Origin: Clostridiales bacterium UBA6114
Lineage (GTDB): Bacteria; Bacillota; Clostridia; Oscillospirales; Butyricicoccaceae
DNA length: 39,049 nt
Reading direction: 5' to 3'
NCBI GenBank assembly: GCA_002423435.1
Contig: DIWE01000019.1
Coordinates: 1-39,049 of the forward strand
Within the stretch, counting starts at the first letter, position 1. The number at the start of each line of letters is the position of its first letter. The position numbers and the translations under genes are program-made. Below are positions 7,638 through 15,340 of this stretch, in pieces. The notes beneath the pieces are model-generated. The model did no database searches, was not told the origin of the DNA, and saw only the letters and a list, made by a program, of their open reading frames with translations.

Positions 7638-8960
7638 TTGGCCGGAGGAACATGGAAAAATCAGAACAAGGCGCGTCCGGGGGTCTATATCAACGTGGCC
7701 GCCAAAAACGAACAGGCCGCCTTTGCAGGCGAGCGGGGTGTGCTCACCATGCCGGTTGCCCTGAATTGGGGGCCGGAAGGCACATTGACGACGATTACGG
7801 CGGGGGAGGATACCTTTGCAAGGCTCGGCTACTACAGCCATGAGATTTTGCTTTTAAGGGAGGCGTTCAAGCACGCGCAGACGGTACTTTTATATCGCGT
7901 AAACAGCGGCGGTACAAAGGCGACGGCAACGGCCGAAAACCTGACGATCACGGCGAAGTACGCGGGGACGAGGGGCAACGATATCACGGTCGCGGTCGCG
8001 GTCAACGCCGACGACGACACAGAATTCGACGTGACGACCTATGTCGGGCTTACGGAAATCGAGACACAGACGGTCGAAGCGATTACCGGGCTTCAGGCAA
8101 ACGATTTTGTCAGCTTTTCGGGAACGGGCGCTTTGATGGCGACGGCGGGCACTCCGCTTACGGGAGGCGCGGACGGAACGGCGACCGCCGGAAACTACAC
8201 GGCGTATCTCAATACGGCGGCGGCCGCGACATTCGACGTGATGGCAATTCCGGTCGACGACAGCGAGATCAAGGCGCTGGCCGCGGCCTTCGCGAGGCGG
8301 ATGCGCGAGGAAGAGGGCAGGAAAATCCAGGTCGTGCTCGCCGACTACGCCGCGGCGGATTACGAGGGCGTGATTTCCGTCAAGAACGGCGTCATTCTGG
8401 ACGACGGCACTGTGATCGACAAAACGAAAGCCGTCGCATGGGTCGGGGGGGCGACCGCCGGCGCCGGGGCCGCCGAGTCGCTTACCTACACGGAATACGA
8501 CGGCGCAATCGCGGTCGACACGGTCTACACAAACAGCGAGATCGAAGCGGCGCTTCGGTCCGGCGAGTTTCTTTTTGCCGAAAACTACGGGCACATCGTT
8601 GTCGAACAGGACATCAACACGCTCGTTACCTACGGCGACACCAAAAATTACGCTTTATCGAAAAACCGGGTGATCCGCGCCCTTGACGGTTATCTGAACG
8701 ATTTACAGAGGGCCTGCACCTTAAACTACATCGGAAGGATCGGCAACGACTCGGACGGGCGCAACACGATCAAGGCATACGCGATCAGGCTTGCGTCGGA
8801 GTATGAGGCCATGGGCGCGCTGCAGGATTTCGACTCGGAAAACGACATTTCGGTAAGCGCGGGCGCGGCCATCGACGCGGTGGTGCTGGAGGCATATTTG
8901 CAGCCGGTCGACAGCGTTGAGAAGATCTATGCGACTATTACTGTTGGGGAGGCAGAATAA
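7638..8960 (+). CDS. xkdK: Contractile tail sheath protein, module A (XkdK-like)
   Basis: This protein surrounds the tube and contracts at infection. The 440-residue product begins AGGTWKNQNKARPGVYIN, the standard sheath opening. A variable outer domain with the AKYAGTRGNDI motif follows. The conserved C-terminal half has YGHIVVEQDINTLVTY and KNYALSKNRVIRALD, and ends in the strand/helix VVLEAYLQPVDSVEKIYATITV that links neighbouring sheath subunits. The start is TTG 7638, immediately after the previous stop, with AAAAGGAAGTGG upstream. The stop overlaps the tube start by one base. Confidence 0.92.
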   Translation: MAGGTWKNQNKARPGVYINVAAKNEQAAFAGERGVLTMPVALNWGPEGTLTTITAGEDTFARLGYYSHEILLLREAFKHAQTVLLYRVNSGGTKATATAENLTITAKYAGTRGNDITVAVAVNADDDTEFDVTTYVGLTEIETQTVEAITGLQANDFVSFSGTGALMATAGTPLTGGADGTATAGNYTAYLNTAAAATFDVMAIPVDDSEIKALAAAFARRMREEEGRKIQVVLADYAAADYEGVISVKNGVILDDGTVIDKTKAVAWVGGATAGAGAAESLTYTEYDGAIAVDTVYTNSEIEAALRSGEFLFAENYGHIVVEQDINTLVTYGDTKNYALSKNRVIRALDGYLNDLQRACTLNYIGRIGNDSDGRNTIKAYAIRLASEYEAMGALQDFDSENDISVSAGAAIDAVVLEAYLQPVDSVEKIYATITVGEAE

Positions 8961-9421
8961 TGGGCTTTATGAAATTATCGGACGCCATAAACGGGACGGA
9001 AGGCAGAGCCTACGCGATCATTGGCGGCGTACGCGAGGAGATGTTCTATCTCAGAAACATCGAGGCCAAGGTCGAAAAGGACAAGGCCGAGGGCAAAACG
9101 CTCGGGCGGCGCGGGACGCAGCACAAGGCCAAGGGCTGGAAGGGGTCGGGAAGCGCGAACCTCTATTATGTGACGACGAAGTTTCGCCAGATGATGCTGA
9201 GCTACATCAAAAGCGGCGTCGACACGTATTTTGACGTGCAAATAGTCAACGAGGACCCGTCGAGCTCCGTCGGTATCCAGACGGTTATTTTACGCGACGT
9301 CAACTTGGACAGCGTGATTATGGCAAAGCTTGACGTCGATTCCGATTTCCTCGACGAGGACATCGATTTTACGTTTGAGGACATCGACATTTTAGACAGC
9401 TTTAACAAGCCGTCGATGTAA
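8960..9421 (+). CDS. xkdM: Tail tube protein, module A (XkdM-like)
   Basis: This 153-residue protein builds the inner tube. It opens MGFMKLSDAINGTEGRAYAIIGG, then EEMFYLRNIEAKVEK, and GRRGTQHKAKGWKGSGSANLYY, which is typical of XkdM-type tube proteins. A beta-rich second half with acidic DEDIDFTFEDIDILDSF ends the chain. It is translated from an ATG that overlaps the sheath stop. A cluster of palindromic repeats separates it from the chaperone gene. Confidence 0.92.
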   Translation: MGFMKLSDAINGTEGRAYAIIGGVREEMFYLRNIEAKVEKDKAEGKTLGRRGTQHKAKGWKGSGSANLYYVTTKFRQMMLSYIKSGVDTYFDVQIVNEDPSSSVGIQTVILRDVNLDSVIMAKLDVDSDFLDEDIDFTFEDIDILDSFNKPSM

Positions 9422-9430
9422 AAATTCAAA

Positions 9431-9476
9431 GGGGTACCCGGTACCCCCGGTTTCGCGCCCGATTGGCGCGGGTTAG
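9431..9476. repeat. Palindrome plus 33-base unit also found after the coat gene
   Basis: GGGGTACCCGGTACCCC (9431-9447) is a perfect palindrome. It is followed at 9444-9476 by the same 33-base unit as at 6081-6113. Both copies lie just after abundant structural genes (coat and tube). Confidence 0.75.
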
Positions 9477-9574
9477 TGTGTCCTTCGGCGGCGCATGTCC
9501 GCCTGCGGACTTATCCCAAGTTAAGGGGCTTCGGCCCCTTAACAATTCCCAAAATATACCTTTTCGACACTCTG
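9474..9574 (+). repeat. MITE-like palindromic element, copy 1 (inverted copy at 38909-39009)
   Basis: About 100 bases that are almost the reverse complement of 38909-39009. The ends are AGTGTGTC and GACACTCTG, so the terminal inverted repeats are slightly imperfect here and perfect (9 bp) in the other copy. Inside are the hairpins GTCCGC/GCGGAC and TTAAGGGGC/GCCCCTTAA. There is no coding capacity. A Shine-Dalgarno GGAGGT follows at about 9616 for the chaperone gene. Confidence 0.8.
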
Positions 9575-9629
9575 AGGGCGGAGTGCGCCTCCGCCCTTTC
9601 AACAAATTATTTTATGGAGGTAACAGCAT

Positions 9630-10225
9630 ATGAGCGGACTGAGCGCATTTCTGATGCAAAACGCAAAACAGATCGAAAACATGAAGGTCGCGGTGTCAAA
9701 CCGTTTTACCGAAGAGGACGGGAGCCCGGTATTGTGGGAGATTCGAGCGCTTCCCGAGACGGAAAACGAGGCGCTTCGAAAAAGCTGCACCAAGATCGTC
9801 AAAAACAAATACATGGAGACTGAGAAAACGGATTTTAACCTTTACACGGGCAAGCTCGTCGTCGCCTGCGTCGTGTACCCCGACTTAAACGACGCGTCTT
9901 TGCAGGACAGCTACGGGGTATTAGGCGCGGACATGCTTATCAAAAAGATGCTGACGGCCGGGGAATACGCGACTTTACTTGAGAAGGTACAGGAGATCAA
10001 CGGCTACGACAAGGATATGACGGAGCTAAAAGACGAGGCAAAAAACTGATCGAGGAGGGCGACTATGAGGCGAACTACGCCCACTACGCCCTCCTCAAAT
10101 TAAAAATCACGCCGGGGGAGCTTCTGCGGCTTTCGCAGCGCGAGCGGGCGTTTATCTACGCATCGATCGATCTTTATGTTGAAAACGAGAAGCGCGAGGC
10201 GGCGAAGGCGAGGCGGAAACGGTAA
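9630..10225 (+). CDS. xkdN: Tail assembly chaperone with programmed -1 frameshift, module A (XkdN-like)
   Basis: The zero-frame product (139 residues, 9630-10049) resembles XkdN: LSAFLMQNAKQIEN.K.AVS.RF..EDG, a beta core, then ADMLIKKMLTAGEYATLLEKVQEINGY. The frame stops at 10049. At 10040-10046 there is A-AAA-AAC, and the -1 frame then continues for 59 codons (LIEEGDYEANYAHYALLKLK, then ITPGELLRLSQRERAFIYASI) to TAA 10223-10225. In lambda G/GT and relatives, such a fusion recruits the tape measure while the short form coats it. Here the expected long form is 198 residues. GGAGGTAACAGCAT precedes ATG 9630. Confidence 0.88.
10040..10096 (+). promoter_or_regulatory. Programmed -1 ribosomal frameshift signal, module A
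   Basis: The slippery heptamer A-AAA-AAC (10040-10046) is in the correct phase and directly before the zero-frame stop TGA (10047-10049). A 5-nt spacer follows, then a perfect 10-bp stem GAGGAGGGCG (10052-10061) / CGCCCTCCTC (10087-10096) with a 25-nt loop. All three parts of a canonical -1 signal are visible. Confidence 0.88.
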
Positions 10226-10242
10226 AATACCGGCCATTAATA

Positions 10243-10271
10243 TGGAAATTCAAACCAGAATGGAGTATAAT
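10243..10271 (+). promoter_or_regulatory. Promoter of cassette copy 2
   Basis: TGGAAA (10243-10248), 17 bases, TATAAT (10266-10271). The spacing matches the other cassette promoters, with one base off in the -35 hexamer. Confidence 0.75.
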
Positions 10272-10303
10272 AACAGTAACATACCCCGTAAAGGAGAATT
10301 TCC

Positions 10304-11071
10304 ATGGAAACATGCTGCAAATATTGCGGAGCGGAATTAAACGGAAAAAAACGCTGTCCGAACTGCGGTGCGAAAGCGAACGGAAAGGGAAAGGCACCCG
10401 ATCCTAAAAAAGCATATCAGTCGAAAAAAAAGAACGGATGCCTTTTTCATTTTATTGGGGTGGCAATCGTTTCCGCCGCCATCGGTATCGGCATGGCGGC
10501 GCAGCCGCTTAAGGAGGGCATATCTTTTGGGGTTGCTGCACTTATATACGGACTTACGTTTTTTTTCGTCATCTCGCTCCTTTCATTTGTGTTTATGGGC
10601 CTCATAACGAGTATTTTTCTTCGGAAAGAACAAAATAATATCGCCATAGAGGAAAAGAAAAGAATCGGGTATATCAAAAAAATTATTTTTTGCCATTTTT
10701 CAGGGCTACCCATTGCAAGCGGAATTGCCTGCACACTCTATTATTGTCCGGATAAAATCACAGTTACCGGTAGCAGCCATACGTTTCACCTCGCACTTGA
10801 TAAAATTTATGACATGGCGCTTACGCAGGATGTGCGAACCGCTTTGGTCCCCGAAGAGCAGTCGATTTATGGTCCGGATGGAGTAATTGGGGGATATACG
10901 TCTACAAGAAAAGTAAAATATGTTACCAATTATCTGGTAATCACTTATGAAAAGGACGGAAGAACGGAATATCTCAGGTTTAATGTGACGAAACAGGAAT
11001 ATCCGGCCCGGGATTTGATTCGGTTGTTCCGCCAGCGCTCATCCACAAAGGGTAAAACGGTCAATTTATAG
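10304..11071 (+). CDS. Zinc-ribbon membrane protein with the conserved cassette C-terminal domain (copy 2)
   Basis: Function not recognised. The N-terminus is a zinc ribbon with CKYCG and CPNCG (two CxxC pairs in the first 25 residues) and a basic linker. Two transmembrane segments follow (about 47-65 and 77-106). From about residue 123 the family domain appears: RIGYI, then FCHFSGLPIA, CTLYYC.DKI, KIYDMAL, YLVITYEKDG and KTVNL. It is the largest of the five members because of the added zinc ribbon and second membrane segment. AAAGGAG stands before ATG 10304. It has its own promoter and terminator and opens a run of four cassettes between the chaperone and tape measure of module A. Confidence 0.75.
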   Translation: METCCKYCGAELNGKKRCPNCGAKANGKGKAPDPKKAYQSKKKNGCLFHFIGVAIVSAAIGIGMAAQPLKEGISFGVAALIYGLTFFFVISLLSFVFMGLITSIFLRKEQNNIAIEEKKRIGYIKKIIFCHFSGLPIASGIACTLYYCPDKITVTGSSHTFHLALDKIYDMALTQDVRTALVPEEQSIYGPDGVIGGYTSTRKVKYVTNYLVITYEKDGRTEYLRFNVTKQEYPARDLIRLFRQRSSTKGKTVNL

Positions 11072-11076
11072 TCAAT

Positions 11077-11106
11077 GCACCGGCTAGTATGGCGGGTGCT
11101 TTTTTA
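11077..11106 (+). terminator. Terminator of cassette copy 2
   Basis: GCACC...GGTGC hairpin with inner GC pairs (GCACCGGCTAGTATGGCGGGTGC) followed by a run of T. The same sequence closes copies 3 and 4 with one or no changes. Confidence 0.8.
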
Positions 11107-11170
11107 TATTGCTGTTTATGAGAAATCGGTATGAGCGGAGCGGGGAAAACGAAAAATACCGGCTTTTATA

Positions 11171-11199
11171 TTGAACCATATTAATATTTTGGATATAAT
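11171..11199 (+). promoter_or_regulatory. Promoter of cassette copy 3
   Basis: TTGAAC (11171-11176), 17 bases, TATAAT (11194-11199), context GGATATAATTGGATAGA. Confidence 0.8.
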
Positions 11200-11232
11200 T
11201 GGATAGAGATATGAAAGGCGGGGAATATTTGC

Positions 11233-11778
11233 ATGAAAGATATATTAACGAAAATTATTTCTTATTTGATGCTTGCAGGATTAATATTCTTGGTTTTTTA
11301 TTTTTTAAGAAAAAAAGTGAGCCGTTTTATCGCAAAAAGAAAGCTTCATTGCATTAAGGCCGGACTTTTTTATCATGTCGGCGGTTTGCAGCTGGCACCG
11401 GATGCCTTTTGCAATGTACTTTATTGCAAGGATAATATCATTGTCATCGGTGGAGGGATGCAATATCATCTTGACCTCGACAAGGTAACTGACATATCTA
11501 CAAGAAAAAAAGTGGGCTTTCAAAAGGATTATTATAATGATACAAGCGGGGCAATTATTGGCGCAATGTTTTTAGGGACGACCGGGGCAATCCTTGGCGG
11601 AGGGGTTAAGGAAAAGAGAACAAAGGTTGTTTCAAAATATCTGACGATTACATATAATGACAATGGGAAAATGGGCTATATGGCATTTGACGTAAGCAGC
11701 GACAAATTTTCCGCATGGATTATGGGTCTGCTTTTTAACATACGCCCCCGCAAACATGGCGGAGTAGTCGAATTATAA
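11233..11778 (+). CDS. Membrane-anchored cassette protein, divergent member (copy 3)
   Basis: A 181-residue protein of unknown function. One transmembrane helix occupies residues about 8-25, followed by a lysine/arginine-rich stretch (KKVSRFIAKRK). The C-terminal domain is a distant match to the family: AGLFYHVGGLQLA, C.VLYCKDNIIVIG, HLDLDKV.DIS, a long glycine-rich loop (SGAIIGAMFLGTTGAILGGG), then KYLTITY.DNG and a final VVEL. The glycine-rich loop is longer than in the others and could dip into the membrane. The start ATG 11233 follows AAAGGCGGGG. Promoter and terminator are its own. Confidence 0.7.
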   Translation: MKDILTKIISYLMLAGLIFLVFYFLRKKVSRFIAKRKLHCIKAGLFYHVGGLQLAPDAFCNVLYCKDNIIVIGGGMQYHLDLDKVTDISTRKKVGFQKDYYNDTSGAIIGAMFLGTTGAILGGGVKEKRTKVVSKYLTITYNDNGKMGYMAFDVSSDKFSAWIMGLLFNIRPRKHGGVVEL

Positions 11779-11780
11779 TA

Positions 11781-11810
11781 GCACCGGCTAATATGGCGGG
11801 TGCTTTTTTA
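11781..11810 (+). terminator. Terminator of cassette copy 3
   Basis: GCACCGGCTAATATGGCGGGTGC followed by seven T. It is the same hairpin as after copy 2. The next 60 bases repeat the sequence found after copies 2 and 4. Confidence 0.8.
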
Positions 11811-11875
11811 TATGGCTGCTTATGAGAAATGGGTATGGGCGGAGCGGGGAAAAACGAAAAATACCGGGATGCTTA

Positions 11876-11904
11876 TTGAAATAAATTGAAATTCTGGGTA
11901 TAAT
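11876..11904 (+). promoter_or_regulatory. Promoter of cassette copy 4
   Basis: TTGAAA (11876-11881), 17 bases, TATAAT (11899-11904). It is duplicated 708 bases downstream. Confidence 0.85.
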
Positions 11905-11950
11905 TGGATTATATACAAACGGCAACGTTTGATCCGGGAGATGATATATT

Positions 11951-12484
11951 TTGGAACTTATTTTTGCTTTTCTAGGTGTTATTGTTGGATTAATTATTTT
12001 CTATTATAGGGACATAAAGACAGGAAAAGTAAGTTGGATACAGACTAAGGAAATGCGGGAAGAAAAGGCGAGAATCGGGTATCTCGTCAAAGGATATTTT
12101 TTTCATTTTTCTGGACTGCCATTGGCACAAAAGATCTGCTGTGCTGTATATTATTGCGCGGACAAAATTATCATCTGGGGAAGCGGGGTTACGTTTACCC
12201 TTGATTTTTCAAAGATCTATGATATGGTGCTTCTTAAAGATACGGAGGTACAAAATTCAGTTTACAACGGTCTGTTTTTCGGGGGAAACGGGGTTTCGTT
12301 AGGAACAGGTATTATCAGCAATAAATCGGTTACAAAATATTTGATTATTACTTATGAAAAAGACGGGGCGCCGTCGTATATTTCGTTTTATGTGGAAAAA
12401 TACGATCCTAATGCAATAAAAATGATGACGCTTTTCAATAAGAGGCGGCCATATGGCACGGCCAACAAGACGGTCAATTTATAA
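11951..12484 (+). CDS. Membrane-anchored cassette protein (copy 4)
   Basis: A 177-residue protein of unknown function with an N-terminal transmembrane helix (residues about 3-20) and a charged linker. From ARIGYLVKGYFFHFSGLPLA the family domain runs to KTVNL. From that point the protein is almost identical to copy 5, while the first 40 residues are unrelated to it. The start is TTG 11951 after GGGAG. Cysteines in KICCAVYYCADKI are shared with copy 5; the first cysteine position is kept in all five members. Confidence 0.72.
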   Translation: MELIFAFLGVIVGLIIFYYRDIKTGKVSWIQTKEMREEKARIGYLVKGYFFHFSGLPLAQKICCAVYYCADKIIIWGSGVTFTLDFSKIYDMVLLKDTEVQNSVYNGLFFGGNGVSLGTGIISNKSVTKYLIITYEKDGAPSYISFYVEKYDPNAIKMMTLFNKRRPYGTANKTVNL

Positions 12485-12488
12485 ATCA

Positions 12489-12517
12489 GCACCGGCTAGT
12501 ATGGCGGGTGCTTTTTT
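12489..12517 (+). terminator. Terminator of cassette copy 4
   Basis: Same GCACCGGC...GGCGGGTGC hairpin and T run as after copy 2. Confidence 0.8.
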
Positions 12518-12583
12518 ATTTGGCTGTTTATGAGAAATCGGTATGGGTGGAATAGGGAAAAACGAAAAATACCGGGATGCTTA

Positions 12584-12612
12584 TTGAAATAAATTGAAGT
12601 TCTGGGTATAAT
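12584..12612 (+). promoter_or_regulatory. Promoter of cassette copy 5
   Basis: TTGAAA (12584-12589), 17 bases, TATAAT (12607-12612), part of the 708-base duplication. Confidence 0.85.
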
Positions 12613-12643
12613 TGGATAGAAGAAAAGGGGGCGGGGGTCTATT

Positions 12644-13192
12644 ATGGATGATGCTACGAGTTGGGCAATTGTTTTTTTGGTACTCTTTGCTATTTTGATT
12701 TTCTTGGTTGTTCTAGGCATCAAATGGGGCATCAAATGGAGTATAAATAGAAGAAAATTAATGCAAGACGAAAAAGAAAAAATCGGGTATCTTGTCAAAG
12801 GATATTTTTTTCATTTTTCCGGACTGCCGCTGGCACAAAAGATCTGCTGTGCTGTATATTATTGCGCAGACAAAATTATCATATGGGGAAGCGAAGTTAC
12901 GTTTACCCTTGATTTTTCAAAGATCTATGATATGGTCCTTCTTAAAGATACGGAGATACAAAATTCAGTTTACAACGGTCTGCTTTTCGGGGGAAACGGG
13001 GTTTCGTTAGGAACAGGTATTATCAGCAATAAATCGGTTACAAAGTATTTGATTATTACTTATGAAAAAGACGGGGCGCCGTCGTATATTTCGTTTTATG
13101 TGGAAAAATACGATCCTAATGCAATAAAAATAATGACGCTTTTCAATAAGAGGCGGCCATATGGCACGGCCAACAAGACGGTTCAATTATAG
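12644..13192 (+). CDS. Membrane-anchored cassette protein (copy 5)
   Basis: A 182-residue protein of unknown function. The N-terminal transmembrane helix (about 8-30) ends in a lysine/arginine-rich stretch. From residue about 47 it is nearly identical to copy 4, with only a few substitutions. A one-base insertion near the end changes the last codons from NL to QL and the stop codon used. Its N-terminus is closer in character to copy 1 (KW.I.RRK) than to its neighbour. ATG 12644 follows GGGGGCGGGGG. Confidence 0.72.
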   Translation: MDDATSWAIVFLVLFAILIFLVVLGIKWGIKWSINRRKLMQDEKEKIGYLVKGYFFHFSGLPLAQKICCAVYYCADKIIIWGSEVTFTLDFSKIYDMVLLKDTEIQNSVYNGLLFGGNGVSLGTGIISNKSVTKYLIITYEKDGAPSYISFYVEKYDPNAIKIMTLFNKRRPYGTANKTVQL

Positions 13193-13218
13193 CATTTTGA
13201 AAAAATAAGCGATAAAAA

Positions 13219-13247
13219 GCACTTGCTAAAACGGCAAGTGCTTTTTT
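13219..13247 (+). terminator. Terminator of cassette copy 5
   Basis: GCACTTGC (13219-13226) pairs with GCAAGTGC (13234-13241) and runs into six T. It ends the cassette array ahead of the tape-measure gene. Confidence 0.85.
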
Positions 13248-13296
13248 ATATAAAATTATAATTCGACGCAAAGTTAGGGAAGGAGGAAAATGAAAA

Positions 13297-15270
13297 ATGG
13301 CAACATCTCAGGAAGCATTGGTACTATATGACAGTTTTGCGGCAATGCAAAACTCGTCGGCGCTATACAACAATATAGCAGGTTCATTTGAGAAGGCAAA
13401 TAAAATGCAGGCCAACTTTAATATGGGTATGAAAGGCGGGATAACCAAAGCCTTGGGATTAGTTCCCGCAATATCTGCTGTGACCCAAGGCATCACAAGG
13501 TCATGCCAAGCGGGCGCCCAATTATATGACACGATGGTTCAAGCAAACGCACAGATCAGCCTGATCAACGACGGCACGCAATCAACCGGGGAACTACAAA
13601 GCAAGGTTTTTCAGACAGCGCAGCGCATGGGGGCTTCTTATTCCGATATTGCCGCTTCGGTAGCAAATCTCAGTTCGGCAGCAGGGGGCGCATTTCGAAA
13701 TAACGACCAGGCAATCGCATTTACAAAGCTGATGCGACAGGCATACACCGTTGCGGGAGCAACCGCGGCTGAGGCAAACGGATCGATGGATTCACTGACT
13801 CAGGCGCTGGCCGACGGAGTCTTGAGGGGGGACGAGTTTACGAAGGTGCTCCAAGGCGCGCCGGCAGTCGCCCAGTCGCTTGCCGCATATATGGGAACGG
13901 ATGTAGACGCCGTCGGGCAAATGGCAGCCCAGAGCGGGATCGGCGCCGAGGTCTTAAAAAACGCAGTATTCGGCGCGGCGGGCGAAATCGAGAGCAGGTT
14001 CAACGCCATGCCCACAACCTTTGGACAAATCTGGAGTACTATTAAAAATAACGCGATGAGCACACTCGAACCCGTTCTCAACAGATTAAACACAATAGCT
14101 AAGAGCGAGAATTTTAACGCGCTAGTAAGCATTATTCTGCAAGGAATCAATAAAATGGCGTCGAAGCTGGCCAATTTTTTGACAACAATTTCGGCGGTCG
14201 CGGCATTTTTTGTCGACCACTGGGGGGTAATTGAGCCGATTATCTGGTTTATTCTTGGAGGAATGGCAGCTCTTAGTACTGCTCAAAAGATATTAAATGT
14301 ACTAACGCTTAAATGGACTGTTGCCCAGAAGCTGCTGAATACAACACTCTTCGGCTGCCCGCTGCTGTTAATTGTTATGTTGATAGTAGCCGTTGTTGCT
14401 GGAATTATCACTTTTATTAATTATGTGGGCGGCCTGCAAAACGCGCTTACATATCTCGAAAACGTCGCGATAATAGCCTGGGATAATATCAGAATCGCTT
14501 TTAACAATATGTTAATCCGGCTTACGAACGGCTGGAGCTCAATTGTGATCAGGTTCAGGGAGGCCGGTGTCGGGATCGAGAACGTGCTCGGCGACCTACG
14601 GGCCACTGGCCTGATGATCCTCCAGAATTTTATCAACGGGTGCATCGATCACATCAACTCCCTGATTGCCCTTGTTAACACAATACCCGGGATTTCCATC
14701 GAGGCCATCGGACATGTGACGTTCGGGACAGACGCGCAGTTAGAAAACGAGGCGGAAAAAGCAAAGAGGAACGCGGAGCTCCACGATTATATCGCGGGAG
14801 TCGAGGCCAACAAGGCGGCGAAACAGGAGGAGTGGAACCGCCAGTCGCTGGCAGCGCAAAGAGACGCGCTTTTGCGGAAAACGCAAAACAACAGCATAGT
14901 AGCAGCCGCGAAAAACGCAAACAAAGCGTCCAATACTTCGGGGCTTGAAGACAAATACAATTATGAAGACATGCTAGGCGGGGAGTCGATCAGAGACAGC
15001 GTCGCAAATATCGAGGCAAGCGCCGGCCAGACGGCGGCCAACACGTCGGGCATGAGCGACAGCATGGAGCTTTCAACCGAGGATTTAAGAACCATGCGCG
15101 GTCTTGCGGAGCAGCAAAGCATCCACAATTTTGTCACGCTGACGCCGACGGTCGCGGTCACGACCGGGGATATCCACAACGAGAGCAACGTAAAAGACAT
15201 GGTTTCGAAGATCGAGCGGGCGCTGAGCGTTGAGATCGCGGCGTCAAGCGCCGTCGCATGGGGGGTGTAA
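13297..15270 (+). CDS. Tail tape-measure protein, module A
   Basis: A 657-residue protein expected to set tail length and be ejected with DNA. Residues about 65-265 hold the tape-measure domain (QLYDTMVQANAQ, then SMDSLTQALADGVLRGDEF, QGAPAVAQSLAAYMGTD, PTTFGQIW). Hydrophobic segments follow at about 290-310, 318-335 and 350-372, then a helical, charged region (AEKAKRNAELHDYIAGVEAN). The end has LTPTVAVTTGDIHNESN and VEIAASSAVAWGV. I chose ATG 13297, ten bases after AGGAGG; ATG 13290 is out of frame. The gene is a paralogue of the broken gene at 2188. It is short for a myovirus, implying a tail of roughly 100 nm by the usual length rule (inference). Confidence 0.88.
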   Translation: MATSQEALVLYDSFAAMQNSSALYNNIAGSFEKANKMQANFNMGMKGGITKALGLVPAISAVTQGITRSCQAGAQLYDTMVQANAQISLINDGTQSTGELQSKVFQTAQRMGASYSDIAASVANLSSAAGGAFRNNDQAIAFTKLMRQAYTVAGATAAEANGSMDSLTQALADGVLRGDEFTKVLQGAPAVAQSLAAYMGTDVDAVGQMAAQSGIGAEVLKNAVFGAAGEIESRFNAMPTTFGQIWSTIKNNAMSTLEPVLNRLNTIAKSENFNALVSIILQGINKMASKLANFLTTISAVAAFFVDHWGVIEPIIWFILGGMAALSTAQKILNVLTLKWTVAQKLLNTTLFGCPLLLIVMLIVAVVAGIITFINYVGGLQNALTYLENVAIIAWDNIRIAFNNMLIRLTNGWSSIVIRFREAGVGIENVLGDLRATGLMILQNFINGCIDHINSLIALVNTIPGISIEAIGHVTFGTDAQLENEAEKAKRNAELHDYIAGVEANKAAKQEEWNRQSLAAQRDALLRKTQNNSIVAAAKNANKASNTSGLEDKYNYEDMLGGESIRDSVANIEASAGQTAANTSGMSDSMELSTEDLRTMRGLAEQQSIHNFVTLTPTVAVTTGDIHNESNVKDMVSKIERALSVEIAASSAVAWGV

Positions 15271-15340
15271 GGTTTGAAAAAATTCAAGCTCCAAGATCTT
15301 TTTGTGCATTGAAGCGCTAGGGAAAGGAATGATCATAACA

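Larger units (their letters stand above)
11808..13183 (+). repeat. Tandem 708-base duplication covering cassette copies 4 and 5
   Basis: Terminator tail, spacer, promoter and the C-terminal coding part recur at a constant offset of 708 bases (TATAAT 11899/12607; conserved coding from 12073/12781 to 12475/13183). The stretch between, coding the membrane anchor, has diverged beyond recognition while keeping the same length. Confidence 0.8.
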
